Below are positions 26,887 through 35,734 of a stretch of 64,000 nucleotides of DNA, piece by piece (position 1 is the first letter of the stretch; the number at the start of each line of letters is the position of its first letter). The stretch comes from Hohaiivirga grylli (GTDB lineage: Bacteria > Pseudomonadota > Alphaproteobacteria > Rhizobiales > Beijerinckiaceae). The notes beneath the pieces are model-generated. The model had not been told where the DNA came from. It saw only the letters and a list, made by a program, of their open reading frames with translations, and made no database searches. Made by a program: the position numbers and the translations under genes. The stretch is taken from contig NZ_JBBYXI010000001.1 in assembly GCF_039655745.1 (NCBI RefSeq), positions 434,001 through 498,000 on the forward strand, written 5' to 3'.

Positions 26887-28065
26887 ATGAAACAGGAACT
26901 TAAACAGGCAATTGCTGCAGTCGAACAGGATGTTATCGCTTGGCGTCGTCATATGCACATGCATCCTGAGCTGACATTCCATGAACTCGAAACTGCAAAA
27001 TATATCTATGGGCAGCTTTCCGAGCTCAAAAATCTGGAACTCAAACAGCTGACACCAAACAGTGTTCAGGCTCTGCTGAAAGGTGGAAAGCCGGGTAAGC
27101 GTATTGCTCTGCGTGCAGATATTGATGCGTTGCCAGTGACAGAAGACAGTGGTGAGCCATTCAGCTCAACAAAGCCAGGTGTCATGCATGCCTGTGGTCA
27201 TGACTCCCACGCTGCAATGCTGATGGGGGCCGCAAAGGTTCTCTCCCAGATGCAGGATCAGATTGCCGGTGAAGTGCTTTTCATCTTCCAGCATGCTGAA
27301 GAAGTTCCTCCTGGAGGAGCACAGGATCTTGTTGATCTGGGTGTTCTGGATGGCGTTGACATGATCTTCGGGTTGCATGTTTTCCCAAATATCCCAACAG
27401 GCGAAGTCATGCTGAAAGAAGGGGTCTTCTGCGCATCCAGTGATAACTTTGATATCACCATCAAAGGCTGCGGTGCCCATGGTTCCATGCCACATCTTTC
27501 CATTGATCCGATCGCAGTCGGTTCTGAGTTCGTCTCAGCTGTTCAGAGTGTTGTGTCCCGCCGCCTCGACCCGCTGCTGGCACCTGTTGTAACGGTTGCC
27601 ACATTCCAGGCCGGTGATAGCTATAACGTTATCCCTTCAACAGCCAAGCTGGCAGGTACGATCAGAACACACGATAAGGCTGTACGTGAAAAGGCACCAA
27701 AGCTGTTTGAACAGACTCTTGCTGGAATCTGTGCTGCTTACGGAGCTGAATACGAGCTTGAATGGACACGCGGTTATGCTGTTGGCGTCAATACCAAGGA
27801 TGCCTGCGATATTGCGACTGATGTTATTGCAACCTATCTAGAAGATACAGAGTTTAAAACAATGCCGGCACCAATGTTTGGTGCGGAAGACTTCTCTGCT
27901 TATCTCGAGAAGGTACCAGGTTGCTTCATCTTTGTTGGATCGCGGAATGAAAAGATTGGTGCTGTCCACGGCCTGCATAATCCGCAGTTCAAGCTTGATG
28001 AGGAAGCAATGAAGACAGGTGTTTCAATGCATGTCTCGCTGATCCACAAGCTGCTAATGAGCTAA
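26887..28065 (+). CDS. M20 family metal-dependent amidohydrolase
   Basis: A 392-residue cytoplasmic hydrolase of the M20D group (hippurate hydrolase, N-acyl amino acid or indole-acetyl-amino acid hydrolases). Metal-binding motifs are visible: HACGHDSH, the catalytic QHAEE and GAEDFS, with AHGSMPH in the dimerisation domain. An AAGGAG site precedes the ATG. Context (putative transporter upstream, serine dehydratase downstream, AbgR-like regulator) suggests cleavage of an imported N-acylated or dipeptide-like compound that can release serine. The exact substrate cannot be read from sequence. Confidence 0.9.
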   Translation: MKQELKQAIAAVEQDVIAWRRHMHMHPELTFHELETAKYIYGQLSELKNLELKQLTPNSVQALLKGGKPGKRIALRADIDALPVTEDSGEPFSSTKPGVMHACGHDSHAAMLMGAAKVLSQMQDQIAGEVLFIFQHAEEVPPGGAQDLVDLGVLDGVDMIFGLHVFPNIPTGEVMLKEGVFCASSDNFDITIKGCGAHGSMPHLSIDPIAVGSEFVSAVQSVVSRRLDPLLAPVVTVATFQAGDSYNVIPSTAKLAGTIRTHDKAVREKAPKLFEQTLAGICAAYGAEYELEWTRGYAVGVNTKDACDIATDVIATYLEDTEFKTMPAPMFGAEDFSAYLEKVPGCFIFVGSRNEKIGAVHGLHNPQFKLDEEAMKTGVSMHVSLIHKLLMS

Positions 28066-28072
28066 GCAAAGT

Positions 28073-28161
28073 CCTCATAGAGTTGAGGTATTAAAGAATG
28101 ATCCGGTGTTGGATGACCAGTGCCGGATCAGAGAATGAAAAACTTCAGTTAAATTGAAGTT
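28073..28161 (+). promoter_or_regulatory. Three consecutive hairpins in front of the serine dehydratase gene
   Basis: The 113-bp gap between the M20 and serine dehydratase genes holds three stems in a row: 28073-28077 with 28084-28088, 28100-28106 with 28123-28129 (GATCCGG arm), and 28141-28147 with 28155-28161 (AACTTCA arm). The last ends shortly before the AAGGA ribosome site. An attenuator, riboswitch-like leader or processing site is possible; no known class is recognised. Confidence 0.35.
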
Positions 28162-28178
28162 CTGTAAAGGATGCTACT

Positions 28179-29573
28179 GTGAATAGTGTTTGCGATATGT
28201 TCAAAATTGGAATTGGGCCATCCAGTTCCCATACAGTTGGCCCGATGCGGGCAGGCGGTATGTTCATTCGTGAACTTGAAACGCGCGGACTGCTGGCACA
28301 GGTCACACGTTTGCAAGCAGATGTTTATGGCTCACTCTCATTGACAGGCAGAGGTCACCATACTGATCTTGCCATTATTCTTGGGCTTGCAGGCTATGAA
28401 CCGGATACGGTTGATATTGCTTTTATCCCGGGCTTTATCAAAGATGTTGAGACACGGCAAAGACTGCCGATCGCCAAAGCACGCTATGAGGTTGATTTTC
28501 CACGAGATCGTGGGCTTGTATTCCATGAAAATGCACTTCCACTTCATGAGAATGGAATGGAGCTTAAGGCTTTTAACGGTGATGAAGAGCTGCTCGTAAA
28601 AACTTATTACTCAATCGGTGGTGGGTTCGTTGTCGATGCCGTCGATTTTGAGCAGAAGGTTATCCCTGTGGTTGTGGAGCGCTACCCGTTCAACAATGCC
28701 GCTGACCTTCTCAAGCATTGCCAAGAAAACGACTGGACGCTTTCTGAACTCGTTATGGAGAACGAGAAGGCCTATCGTACAGAGCAGGAAATATCCGAAT
28801 ATTTTGAGCGTGTCTGGCAGACAATGCAGGATTGCATTCAGCTGGGCCTCAAGAATGGTGGTGTCCTGCCCGGGCCTTTAGAAGTGCCAAGACGGGCACC
28901 AACACTTTATAAGGCTCTGACAGAAGATAATATCAATGCCAACGATCCGATGCGAATTATCGATTGGGTCAATATGTTTGCCCTTGCTGTCAGTGAGGAA
29001 AACGCTGCGGGTGGTCGTGTGGTGACGGCTCCCACGAATGGCGCCTGTGGTATCATACCTGCTGTTCTGGCCTATTATAATCAGTTTGTGCAGCCTTTGA
29101 AGCGTGACCATATTGTTCGCTTCTTTCTGGCATCCGGTGTTGTCGGTCTTCTCTATAAGATGAACGCGTCAATCTCTGGTGCTGAGGTTGGTTGTCAGGG
29201 AGAAGTGGGTGTTGCCTGCTCTATGGCGGCCGCTGGCCTTGCTGAAATTATGGGTGCAACACCTGAACGTGTCTGTATGGCTGCTGAGATTGGTATGGAG
29301 CATAATCTTGGCCTGACATGTGACCCGGTTGCTGGTCAGGTTCAGGTGCCCTGTATTGAACGTAATGCGATTGCAGCAATTAAGGCAATCAATTCAGCAC
29401 GTATGGCGATGCAACGCGATAGTGCGCCATGTGTATCGCTCGATACGGTGATTGAGACGATGTATGAAACCGGGCGCGATATGAATACCAAGTATCGTGA
29501 AACCTCTTGCGGAGGGTTAGCCCTGAAAGTCGGATGTGGTGGCTTCTGCGGTTCATCAACGCCTTGCTCATAA
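28179..29573 (+). CDS. sdaA: L-serine ammonia-lyase, iron-sulfur dependent, single-chain
   Basis: It deaminates L-serine to pyruvate and ammonia using a [4Fe-4S] cluster. The 464-residue protein has the beta domain (MFKIGIGPSSSHTVGPMRAG, YGSLSLTGRGHHTD) and the alpha domain with cluster-region cysteines in TNGACGIIP and GMEHNLGLTCDP. The GTG start aligns with the E. coli SdaA N-terminus and has an AAGGA site. The end is unusual: YRETSCGGLALKVGCGGFCGSSTPCS has a Cys where relatives have Arg and a 12-residue, cysteine-rich extension past the normal terminal Cys. It closes the operon and would feed serine into pyruvate. Confidence 0.92.
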   Translation: MNSVCDMFKIGIGPSSSHTVGPMRAGGMFIRELETRGLLAQVTRLQADVYGSLSLTGRGHHTDLAIILGLAGYEPDTVDIAFIPGFIKDVETRQRLPIAKARYEVDFPRDRGLVFHENALPLHENGMELKAFNGDEELLVKTYYSIGGGFVVDAVDFEQKVIPVVVERYPFNNAADLLKHCQENDWTLSELVMENEKAYRTEQEISEYFERVWQTMQDCIQLGLKNGGVLPGPLEVPRRAPTLYKALTEDNINANDPMRIIDWVNMFALAVSEENAAGGRVVTAPTNGACGIIPAVLAYYNQFVQPLKRDHIVRFFLASGVVGLLYKMNASISGAEVGCQGEVGVACSMAAAGLAEIMGATPERVCMAAEIGMEHNLGLTCDPVAGQVQVPCIERNAIAAIKAINSARMAMQRDSAPCVSLDTVIETMYETGRDMNTKYRETSCGGLALKVGCGGFCGSSTPCS

Positions 29574-29576
29574 AAT

Positions 29577-29602
29577 AAAACCGGCCATCAGGCCGGTTTT
29601 TT
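29577..29602. terminator. Bidirectional terminator between sdaA and lptA
   Basis: A perfect 10-bp stem (29577-29586 with 29591-29600) with an ATCA loop, flanked by A and T runs, immediately after the sdaA stop. It marks the right border of the inserted catabolic cluster. Confidence 0.92.
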
Positions 29603-29628
29603 AATATCTGGATTTTACGACTTAGCCT

Positions 29629-30216
29629 TTATGGCTTTTCATCCTGACTGCCCGGGACGAAGAGGGCGCGAACACGGCCGCCTGGCTTGTTCTCAATATT
29701 GGCGGTCTGCGTATTGAGGTTATAAACAACCCGATCACCACGCGTGACATTCGGCCCTTCGCTCAAGGTCACGTTACCTGTCAGAATAACCTTATTGGCA
29801 ATACGGTCGAAGACTGCGTTATTACCTGTTGCAACCTGCGTTTTATTGACGATAGTCACCGGGCCTGCGCAATCAATCTTTCTGATCTGCTGATCCTGTC
29901 CCGGAGTTGCAATCGTAGACTTTTCTGCTTTTTCGCCATTTGCCGTTTTGTTCTGATCATAGAAAACGGTCAGCTTGGTGCACTTCATTGTGCTGTCGCC
30001 CTGAACAGCAATGACGTTGCCTTCGAAGATAGCTTTGCTTTCCTTGTCAAAAACATCCAGCTTATCAGCATCAATCTTAATCGGTTCACGGTTGGAACCC
30101 ATAGTATTGAGCGCAGAGGGCCGTGCCTTGCTATTCTGGGCGATTGCTGGTGATGTTGCAATGAAAGCAACGCTACAACCAATCAGGATGTTTTTAATCA
30201 AAGAGTTTTTCTTCAT
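29629..30216 (-). CDS. lptA: Lipopolysaccharide transport periplasmic protein LptA
   Basis: LptA forms the periplasmic bridge that carries lipopolysaccharide from LptC to LptD. The 195-residue protein has a signal peptide (cleaved after SPAIA) and an OstA/beta-jellyroll domain (PIKIDADKLDVFDKESKAIFEGNVIAVQGDSTMKC split over several strands, then NKVILTGNVTLSEGPNVTRGDRVVYNL). It lies 24 bp after lptC. The usual downstream gene lptB has been displaced by the LysR-DUF3100-M20-sdaA cluster. Confidence 0.92.
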   Translation of the reverse strand: MKKNSLIKNILIGCSVAFIATSPAIAQNSKARPSALNTMGSNREPIKIDADKLDVFDKESKAIFEGNVIAVQGDSTMKCTKLTVFYDQNKTANGEKAEKSTIATPGQDQQIRKIDCAGPVTIVNKTQVATGNNAVFDRIANKVILTGNVTLSEGPNVTRGDRVVYNLNTQTANIENKPGGRVRALFVPGSQDEKP

Positions 30217-30240
30217 TGGTTGTCGCTCAAAATTCTAATT

Positions 30241-30975
30241 TCATTCAGTTTCAGAGTGTGTGTTCACAGTGCCTGTTTCTTCAACTGTCTTTGTTTCATC
30301 CTCATCAGGGAATTTTTCAAAGACTGAGTGCACACGTCCTGTAAAGACCAGAACCCGACCATTGTCCAGAACCTCAAGGCCCTGTGCATCGATTGTTCCA
30401 CTCTGAAGTCGTACAGATACTGGCTCGGTAGAAACCACTTTACCGGTTTTAAAATCGATAGATGCTGATTTCAGATAAACCTGCTGACCGTTCTCAGTTT
30501 TAACCGAAACATTGTCTTTGATGTGCAGGTTTTCCTTTTGGGTATCAAAATGCCCAATGTCAGCCTTTAAGTGGGCAAGGCCGCCTTTTTCATCAAGAGA
30601 GACTTTGCCCCGGAGATCTTTCAGTTCAACGAGAGTTGGCTCTTTGGCATCCTGCGTTGCTGCGCTGGCAATCATCTCATAAGGACGACCATCTTTTCTG
30701 AAGCCGGTCAGTTTTGGGCTCTGCATGGTAATTTGTGTGCCGTTCAGTGTTACCGGGCCAACAGTCAGACCATCAATATTGCGAAACGGGTCAAAATAGG
30801 CAAACCCAATCATCAGGACAATTGCCAGAATCGAGCCGATAGGAATCGCTTTTTTCAATACTTTGACGAATTTGGTGTGGCGCTGTGCGTCACTATAGGC
30901 ACGAGTCCGCGGTTCGCGTTTTGCGACACCGTTTGCCTCTGCCTTTGCCCCGTCAATAGCCATTTCTACGTTCAC
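30241..30975 (-). CDS. lptC: LPS export system protein LptC
   Basis: LptC is the single-pass inner membrane protein that receives lipopolysaccharide from LptB2FG and hands it to LptA. The 244-residue protein has a cytoplasmic N-terminal extension of about 45 residues, one transmembrane segment (IPIGSILAIVLMIGFAYF) and an OstA-like periplasmic domain. The start is a GTG with AGGA 8 nt upstream; an ATG four codons in is the alternative. It forms an operon with lptA and follows the ribonuclease D gene, a common order in Hyphomicrobiales. Confidence 0.88.
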   Translation of the reverse strand: MNVEMAIDGAKAEANGVAKREPRTRAYSDAQRHTKFVKVLKKAIPIGSILAIVLMIGFAYFDPFRNIDGLTVGPVTLNGTQITMQSPKLTGFRKDGRPYEMIASAATQDAKEPTLVELKDLRGKVSLDEKGGLAHLKADIGHFDTQKENLHIKDNVSVKTENGQQVYLKSASIDFKTGKVVSTEPVSVRLQSGTIDAQGLEVLDNGRVLVFTGRVHSVFEKFPDEDETKTVEETGTVNTHSETE

Positions 30976-31140
30976 ACACGAATTCCTTCAGATAGACTTC
31001 TCAGTCTTTTATACTGGGCACAAATGTCTACCGGTAATCAGCAATACACATATTCTTCCATTAAATCTAATAGAAATACGTGGCAAAGTTATGGTGCGCA
31101 CAATTCATCACTTTTGCCACTCTTTGTGTGCGGTGCTTGG

Positions 31141-31755
31141 TTAGCTATGGGCAAAAATATCCGTTTCAGGCCAGCCTTTTAGGTCAAGCAAGGCGCGCGT
31201 TGGCAAAAACTTGAAACATTCCTGCGCAATTTCTGTCCGGTCTTCGCGGGCCAGCATGGCGTCAAGTTTATCTTTAAGCGCGTGAAGATGCAGGACATCT
31301 GATGCCGCATATTCCAGCTGTGCCTGAGACAGTTTGTCGGCGGCCCAGTCAGATGATTGCTGCTGCTTGGACAGGTCAATGCCAAGCAGCTCACGGGTAA
31401 TATCTTTCAGTCCATGACGATCAGTATAGGTTCGCACCAGCTTTGATGCGATCTTCGTGCAATAGACCGGAGTCGTCATGACATTGAAGGCTTGATAAAG
31501 AATAGCCAGATCAAACCGAGCAAAGTGGAAAATCTTTAGGACATCCGGGTCTGCAAGAACCTTGAGCAGGTTTTTAGGTGGTTTCTGTCCTTTCAGTATC
31601 TGGACGATATTCGCAGAACCATCACCTTTCGATATCTGTACAACGCATAGCCTGTCTCTGTGGGGGTTGAGTCCGAGAGTCTCCGTATCAATCGCGATTG
31701 CCTTACCTGGCTTATAGTTGTTTGGCAGATCTTCACGGTGAAAATGTATTGGCAT
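31141..31755 (-). CDS. Ribonuclease D family 3'-5' exonuclease, short form
   Basis: A 204-residue DEDD exonuclease with only the catalytic domain: AIDTETLGL (Exo I), FHFARFDLAIL (Exo II) and YAASDVLHL (Exo III, with Tyr as in DEDDy enzymes). Full-length RNase D has extra HRDC domains; the short form upstream of lptC is usual in alphaproteobacteria. It should trim tRNA or other small RNA 3' ends. It is 165 bp upstream of lptC on the same strand. Confidence 0.9.
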   Translation of the reverse strand: MPIHFHREDLPNNYKPGKAIAIDTETLGLNPHRDRLCVVQISKGDGSANIVQILKGQKPPKNLLKVLADPDVLKIFHFARFDLAILYQAFNVMTTPVYCTKIASKLVRTYTDRHGLKDITRELLGIDLSKQQQSSDWAADKLSQAQLEYAASDVLHLHALKDKLDAMLAREDRTEIAQECFKFLPTRALLDLKGWPETDIFAHS

Positions 31756-31939
31756 TTTTTACAGATATCCCTGTTCGTAATTATGGAGTTTAGGTAGCAC
31801 CTTAGACAGTCATCGACAAGTTCTGGCTATTGTGAGTTACCTTGGCAGAATATCTATTTGATGTATTATCTTATAAATATTCATACGCGATAAACTTCAC
31901 GATATTGCGCATTAATGGTTTAATCTTCTGCGAGGGGAT

Positions 31940-33889
31940 ATGAAGCAGGATACCTCTACGTTACACTTGTTTGATGAAAACCAGCGCTGGAAGCTGATGA
32001 TTGATGCAATGGCCGATTACGCCATTTACATGCTCAATGTCGATGGCAAGGTTGCCAGCTGGAATTCGGGCGCAGAGAAAATCAAAGGTTATAAGGCCGA
32101 TGAAATCATCGGCCAGCATTTCTCAATATTCTACACACCGGAAGATCGTCAGGCGGGCTTGCCTCACCATTCATTGGACGTTGCACAGCGTGAGGGCCGC
32201 TGGGAGGCTGAAGGGTGGCGCGTGTGCAAAGATGGGCGCCGCTTCTGGGCCGTTATTGTGATCGATCCAATTCGGGATGAAAATGGTACGCTGCTCGGTT
32301 TCACTAAAATTACCCGCGACATTACAGAGCGCGTGCGCGCGCATCGGGAGCTGATGGAAAGTGAACGACGCTTCCGGCTGTTTGTTCAGAGTGTTACCGA
32401 CTACGCGATTTTCATGCTGGACCCGGATGGTTACATCACCAACTGGAATGCCGGGGCGCAACGCATCAAAGGCTATACGGAAGAGGAAGCTGTCGGGAGA
32501 CACTTCTCGTGCTTCTACACGGAAGAAGATCGTGCTCTGGGTATTCCTTTAAAGTCACTGCAGACCGCAAAAAATGAAGGAAAATATGATGCGGAAGGGT
32601 GGCGCATCCGCAAAGACGGGAGCTACTTCAGAGCTCATGTCGTTATTGACCCTGTCTATGATACCGATGGAACGTTGATCGGTTATGCCAAGATTACCCG
32701 TGATATTACAGAGCGTCGCAAGACAGAAAGCGATCTTCAGGAAACACGCGATGCACTATTTCAGGCACAGAAAATGGAAGCGGTTGGGCAACTGACGGGT
32801 GGCCTGGCGCATGATTTCAACAATCTCCTGACAGTGATCGTGAACAGCCTTGAAATTTTATCACGCAGAACACTTGATGAGCGTGAAACCCGGCTATTGA
32901 ATAATGCACGGTTGGCAGCTTCACGTGGTGCCAAATTAACCAACCAACTGCTTGCCTTTTCACGTCGTCAGGCACTGGCACCCGATATTCATGATATCAA
33001 TCGTCTGATTGCCGGCTTCGACTCCGTTCTGAGAGGGGCAAGCGGGGCAACAGTAGAACTGCAGTTTGAGCTGGCTGAAAAGCTTGCGCTGACAAAAGTA
33101 GATAGTGCGCAGTTTGAATCTGCCCTGCTTAATCTGGTTGTTAATGCGCGTGATGCCATGCCTGATGGGGGAAAGGTTCGTATTGAAACGGCTGATGTTC
33201 AGGTTAATGGTGAAGAGCGTAATACAATTGGTCCTTTGAAGCCTGGCCATTATGTATCGGTTACCGTGACAGATCAGGGTACAGGTATTCCAGCCGATCT
33301 TCTGCAGCGCATATTCGAGCCGTTTTTCACAACTAAGGCAATGGGTAAGGGAACCGGGCTTGGCCTCAGTCAGGTTTATGGTTTTGCGCGCCAGTCTGAG
33401 GGTGGAATTGAAGTTGTTCGGTCAGATGCAACAGGAACATGTATTCGGCTTTATTTGCCAGCAACTCAGGAAGTCGTTGTGGCTGGCAAGTCTGCCGATA
33501 CCGAAGCGCAGGTATCGCTTTCAGGGATGCTCGTGCTGGTCGTTGAAGATGAGCAGGAAGTCCGTGAAAGTGCAGTTGCCATTCTTGAGACACTGGGCTG
33601 CACGGCACTTGTTGCCGAAAATGCTGAAGAGGCGGAAGCGGTTTTACAAAAGCACGCAAATATTGATGTTCTATTCTCGGATATTGTTTTCAGAACGGGT
33701 GTCGATGGGTTTGTTTTAGCCAGAAATGTCCGTGAGAAATATCCGGATATCGGTATCATCCTGACATCTGGGCATCCGGGAAAGCTCTCAATTGAGCAGA
33801 AAATGGTTGAAGGTGCCCAATTTATTCCCAAGCCTTACCGGTTAGAAGACCTTGCCAGAAGGCTTGAGACTTTGGACAAACGAAAATAA
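31940..33889 (+). CDS. Hybrid sensor histidine kinase with two PAS domains and a receiver
   Basis: A soluble 649-residue kinase without membrane segments. Two PAS domains (about 20-132 and 150-260) are internal duplicates sharing the patterns IKGY, HFS-FYT-EDR, EAEGWR and TKITRDITER. The kinase core has His291 in GGLAHDFNNLL and an ATPase domain (NLVVNARDAMPDGG, GTGLGLSQVYG). A receiver starts near residue 530, with Asp581 in LFSDIV and Lys in IPKPY. GAGGGG precedes the ATG. No partner regulator is adjacent, so its output is unknown; it may sense a small molecule, redox or light in the cytoplasm. Confidence 0.9.
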   Translation: MKQDTSTLHLFDENQRWKLMIDAMADYAIYMLNVDGKVASWNSGAEKIKGYKADEIIGQHFSIFYTPEDRQAGLPHHSLDVAQREGRWEAEGWRVCKDGRRFWAVIVIDPIRDENGTLLGFTKITRDITERVRAHRELMESERRFRLFVQSVTDYAIFMLDPDGYITNWNAGAQRIKGYTEEEAVGRHFSCFYTEEDRALGIPLKSLQTAKNEGKYDAEGWRIRKDGSYFRAHVVIDPVYDTDGTLIGYAKITRDITERRKTESDLQETRDALFQAQKMEAVGQLTGGLAHDFNNLLTVIVNSLEILSRRTLDERETRLLNNARLAASRGAKLTNQLLAFSRRQALAPDIHDINRLIAGFDSVLRGASGATVELQFELAEKLALTKVDSAQFESALLNLVVNARDAMPDGGKVRIETADVQVNGEERNTIGPLKPGHYVSVTVTDQGTGIPADLLQRIFEPFFTTKAMGKGTGLGLSQVYGFARQSEGGIEVVRSDATGTCIRLYLPATQEVVVAGKSADTEAQVSLSGMLVLVVEDEQEVRESAVAILETLGCTALVAENAEEAEAVLQKHANIDVLFSDIVFRTGVDGFVLARNVREKYPDIGIILTSGHPGKLSIEQKMVEGAQFIPKPYRLEDLARRLETLDKRK

Positions 33890-33893
33890 AAAT

Positions 33894-33914
33894 TCGGGCT
33901 CTTAAAGAGCCCGA
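33894..33914. terminator. Terminator between the hybrid kinase and the helix-hairpin-helix gene
   Basis: An 8-bp perfect stem (TCGGGCTC at 33894-33901 with 33907-33914) lies between two convergent genes. On the minus strand it is followed by TTTTTATTT, fitting the helix-hairpin-helix gene best. Confidence 0.8.
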
Positions 33915-33920
33915 TAAAGC

Positions 33921-34313
33921 TTATTTCTGCTTGGCGACAATCTTGTCTTTAATGTCGTTATAGACGCTTTCAGGAATGATATCCTTTTTAACAAGGTCAT
34001 TCTTACCCTTGTATGGACGGCCTGCAATAATGGCCGCAGCTCTGACTGGCCCGATGCCGTTGAGAGAAGAAAGAGTTGAGAGATCAGCTGAGTTAATATC
34101 AATCAGTGTCTCATCGCCAACGAGCTCTTTGACAGTGCCTTTAACGTCTTTAGAGACATCTTTGACTTTTTCTTTGGTTTTATCGACAGCATCCTTAACC
34201 GTATCTGTAACGGCCTTTGTCGGGGATTGGGTTGCCGGAGCGGGCGCCTGCGCCATGGCTGTGGCAGAGATAAGCAATCCAAGAGTCACAAGTCCGGTAC
34301 GGAAAATATTCAT
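33921..34313 (-). CDS. Exported helix-hairpin-helix (ComEA-like) protein
   Basis: The 130-residue protein has a signal peptide (cleaved after TAMA), a lysine- and valine-rich repetitive linker (TVKDAVDKTKEKVKDVSKDVKG) and a C-terminal helix-hairpin-helix region (LIDINSADLSTLSSLNGIGPVRAAAII) like that of the DNA receptor ComEA. It may bind DNA in the periplasm, but such exported HhH proteins are common in alphaproteobacteria without proven competence. It is monocistronic. Confidence 0.82.
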   Translation of the reverse strand: MNIFRTGLVTLGLLISATAMAQAPAPATQSPTKAVTDTVKDAVDKTKEKVKDVSKDVKGTVKELVGDETLIDINSADLSTLSSLNGIGPVRAAAIIAGRPYKGKNDLVKKDIIPESVYNDIKDKIVAKQK

Positions 34314-34634
34314 TTAAAATTTCCTTATTTTGCAGGGTATGAATTTATGATCTGCGTTTCAAGAAGAGCAGCTCGTTTGTATGTGATAGGCTGCTACTGA
34401 TCATACAACGCCTAGCTGAGCAAAAAGTTTCAAGGCTCGGTTTGATACGTGCTGAATCTATTGGTTTAACGCGTCGATAATGCCCATTCCTGTATTGGCG
34501 TAATCACGCTATAATTATACTTTAGATGTGTACGTTCTATCTGCTATATGTACTGACTAAAATATAAATATCTAAATCTATAGGTGATGCACGTAAGCGC
34601 ATAAAGCCTGCTTGAATAAAGTTGGAAGGTTCTG
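34314..34634. other. Divergent intergenic region, no gene seen
   Basis: About 320 bp between the helix-hairpin-helix gene and the formate/nitrite channel gene, AT-rich, presumably with both promoters. I see no open frame with a ribosome site and no strong hairpin. Confidence 0.4.
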
Positions 34635-35588
34635 ATGGAAGTTTCAAAGGCTGATCTGAAACAAGCAAAGGTTGCAGATCATGGTGAAGCCAATGATGCT
34701 GCTCGCTATGAAAGAGCACAACTGGATAAGGAACTGCGCGTTTCTTATGCTGCATTGCCAACCTTGCCTCCAGATGGAGTCGCGCTTCTGGCTGAAGATG
34801 TCGGTGTCAAGAAAACCCAGTACGATACCGTAACCATTCTTGTTCTCGCTATTTTGGGAGGGGCCTTCATCAGTATCGGGGGGCTTTTTGCAACTGTTGC
34901 GCAGGCCGGTTCTGCGGGTATGGTGGCTTTCGGTCTGGCAAAGGTTGTTGGCGGGTTTGTTTTTGCAACCGGGCTTATCCTTGTCGTTGTTGCAGGTGCT
35001 CAGCTTTTTACCAGTGATGCACTGATGGTTATGGCATGGTCCAGCGGCCGGATTACAGGTCGGGCCATGATGCGCGTCTGGGTTCTTGTTTGGCTTGGCA
35101 ACCTTGTCGGTGCTCTGGGAACAGCCCTGATTGTGTTTCTTTCCGGGCAATATATGCAAGGTCATGGAGCCGTCGGTGAGATGGCACTTTATTATGCGTC
35201 CAGCAAAGCGACATTACCCAGTGATCAGGCTTTCTTCATGGGCATTATGTGTAACGTGCTCGTGTGCCTTGGTGCTTGGGTTGGTTATGCTGGTCGAACG
35301 GTTGCGGATAAAGTTTTGGCGATTGTTTTTCCGATTGGTGCATTTGTTGCTGCAGGGTTTGAGCACTGTGTTGCCAACATGTACTTCGTTCCACTCGGGC
35401 TTTTCATAAAATGGTGGGCACCCGAAAAATTCTGGATTGATATTAAACAGGCAGCTCCTGAAATACCCGTTGATCATTTTATCCAGAACTTGGGTGTTGT
35501 CACTCTTGGAAATGTTGTTGGGGGCGGGATATGCATCGGTCTGATGTATTGGATTGCCTACCGCCGACCAAAGCAGGAACAGCACTGA
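34635..35588 (+). CDS. Formate/nitrite transporter family channel
   Basis: A 317-residue FocA/NirC/FdhC-type pentameric channel with six hydrophobic segments after a polar N-terminal tail of about 60 residues. The family signatures GIMCNVLVCLGAW and GFEHCVANMYFVP are clear, the latter carrying the gating/selectivity region histidine. It would move formate, nitrite or a related small anion. No formate dehydrogenase or nitrite reductase gene lies nearby, so the substrate is not decided. It stands alone. Confidence 0.88.
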   Translation: MEVSKADLKQAKVADHGEANDAARYERAQLDKELRVSYAALPTLPPDGVALLAEDVGVKKTQYDTVTILVLAILGGAFISIGGLFATVAQAGSAGMVAFGLAKVVGGFVFATGLILVVVAGAQLFTSDALMVMAWSSGRITGRAMMRVWVLVWLGNLVGALGTALIVFLSGQYMQGHGAVGEMALYYASSKATLPSDQAFFMGIMCNVLVCLGAWVGYAGRTVADKVLAIVFPIGAFVAAGFEHCVANMYFVPLGLFIKWWAPEKFWIDIKQAAPEIPVDHFIQNLGVVTLGNVVGGGICIGLMYWIAYRRPKQEQH

Positions 35589-35734
35589 CTTGTCATAAAG
35601 CGATGGAAAGTCTGGTTAAAAATGGTTGTTTTAGATTGCTACCGCTGAAATATGCTGTAGCTTTGATACAACTCGAACAAACTGTTACGATACGCTATTA
35701 ACAAATACAGAAAAAACAGGATTATAGGCAAGCT

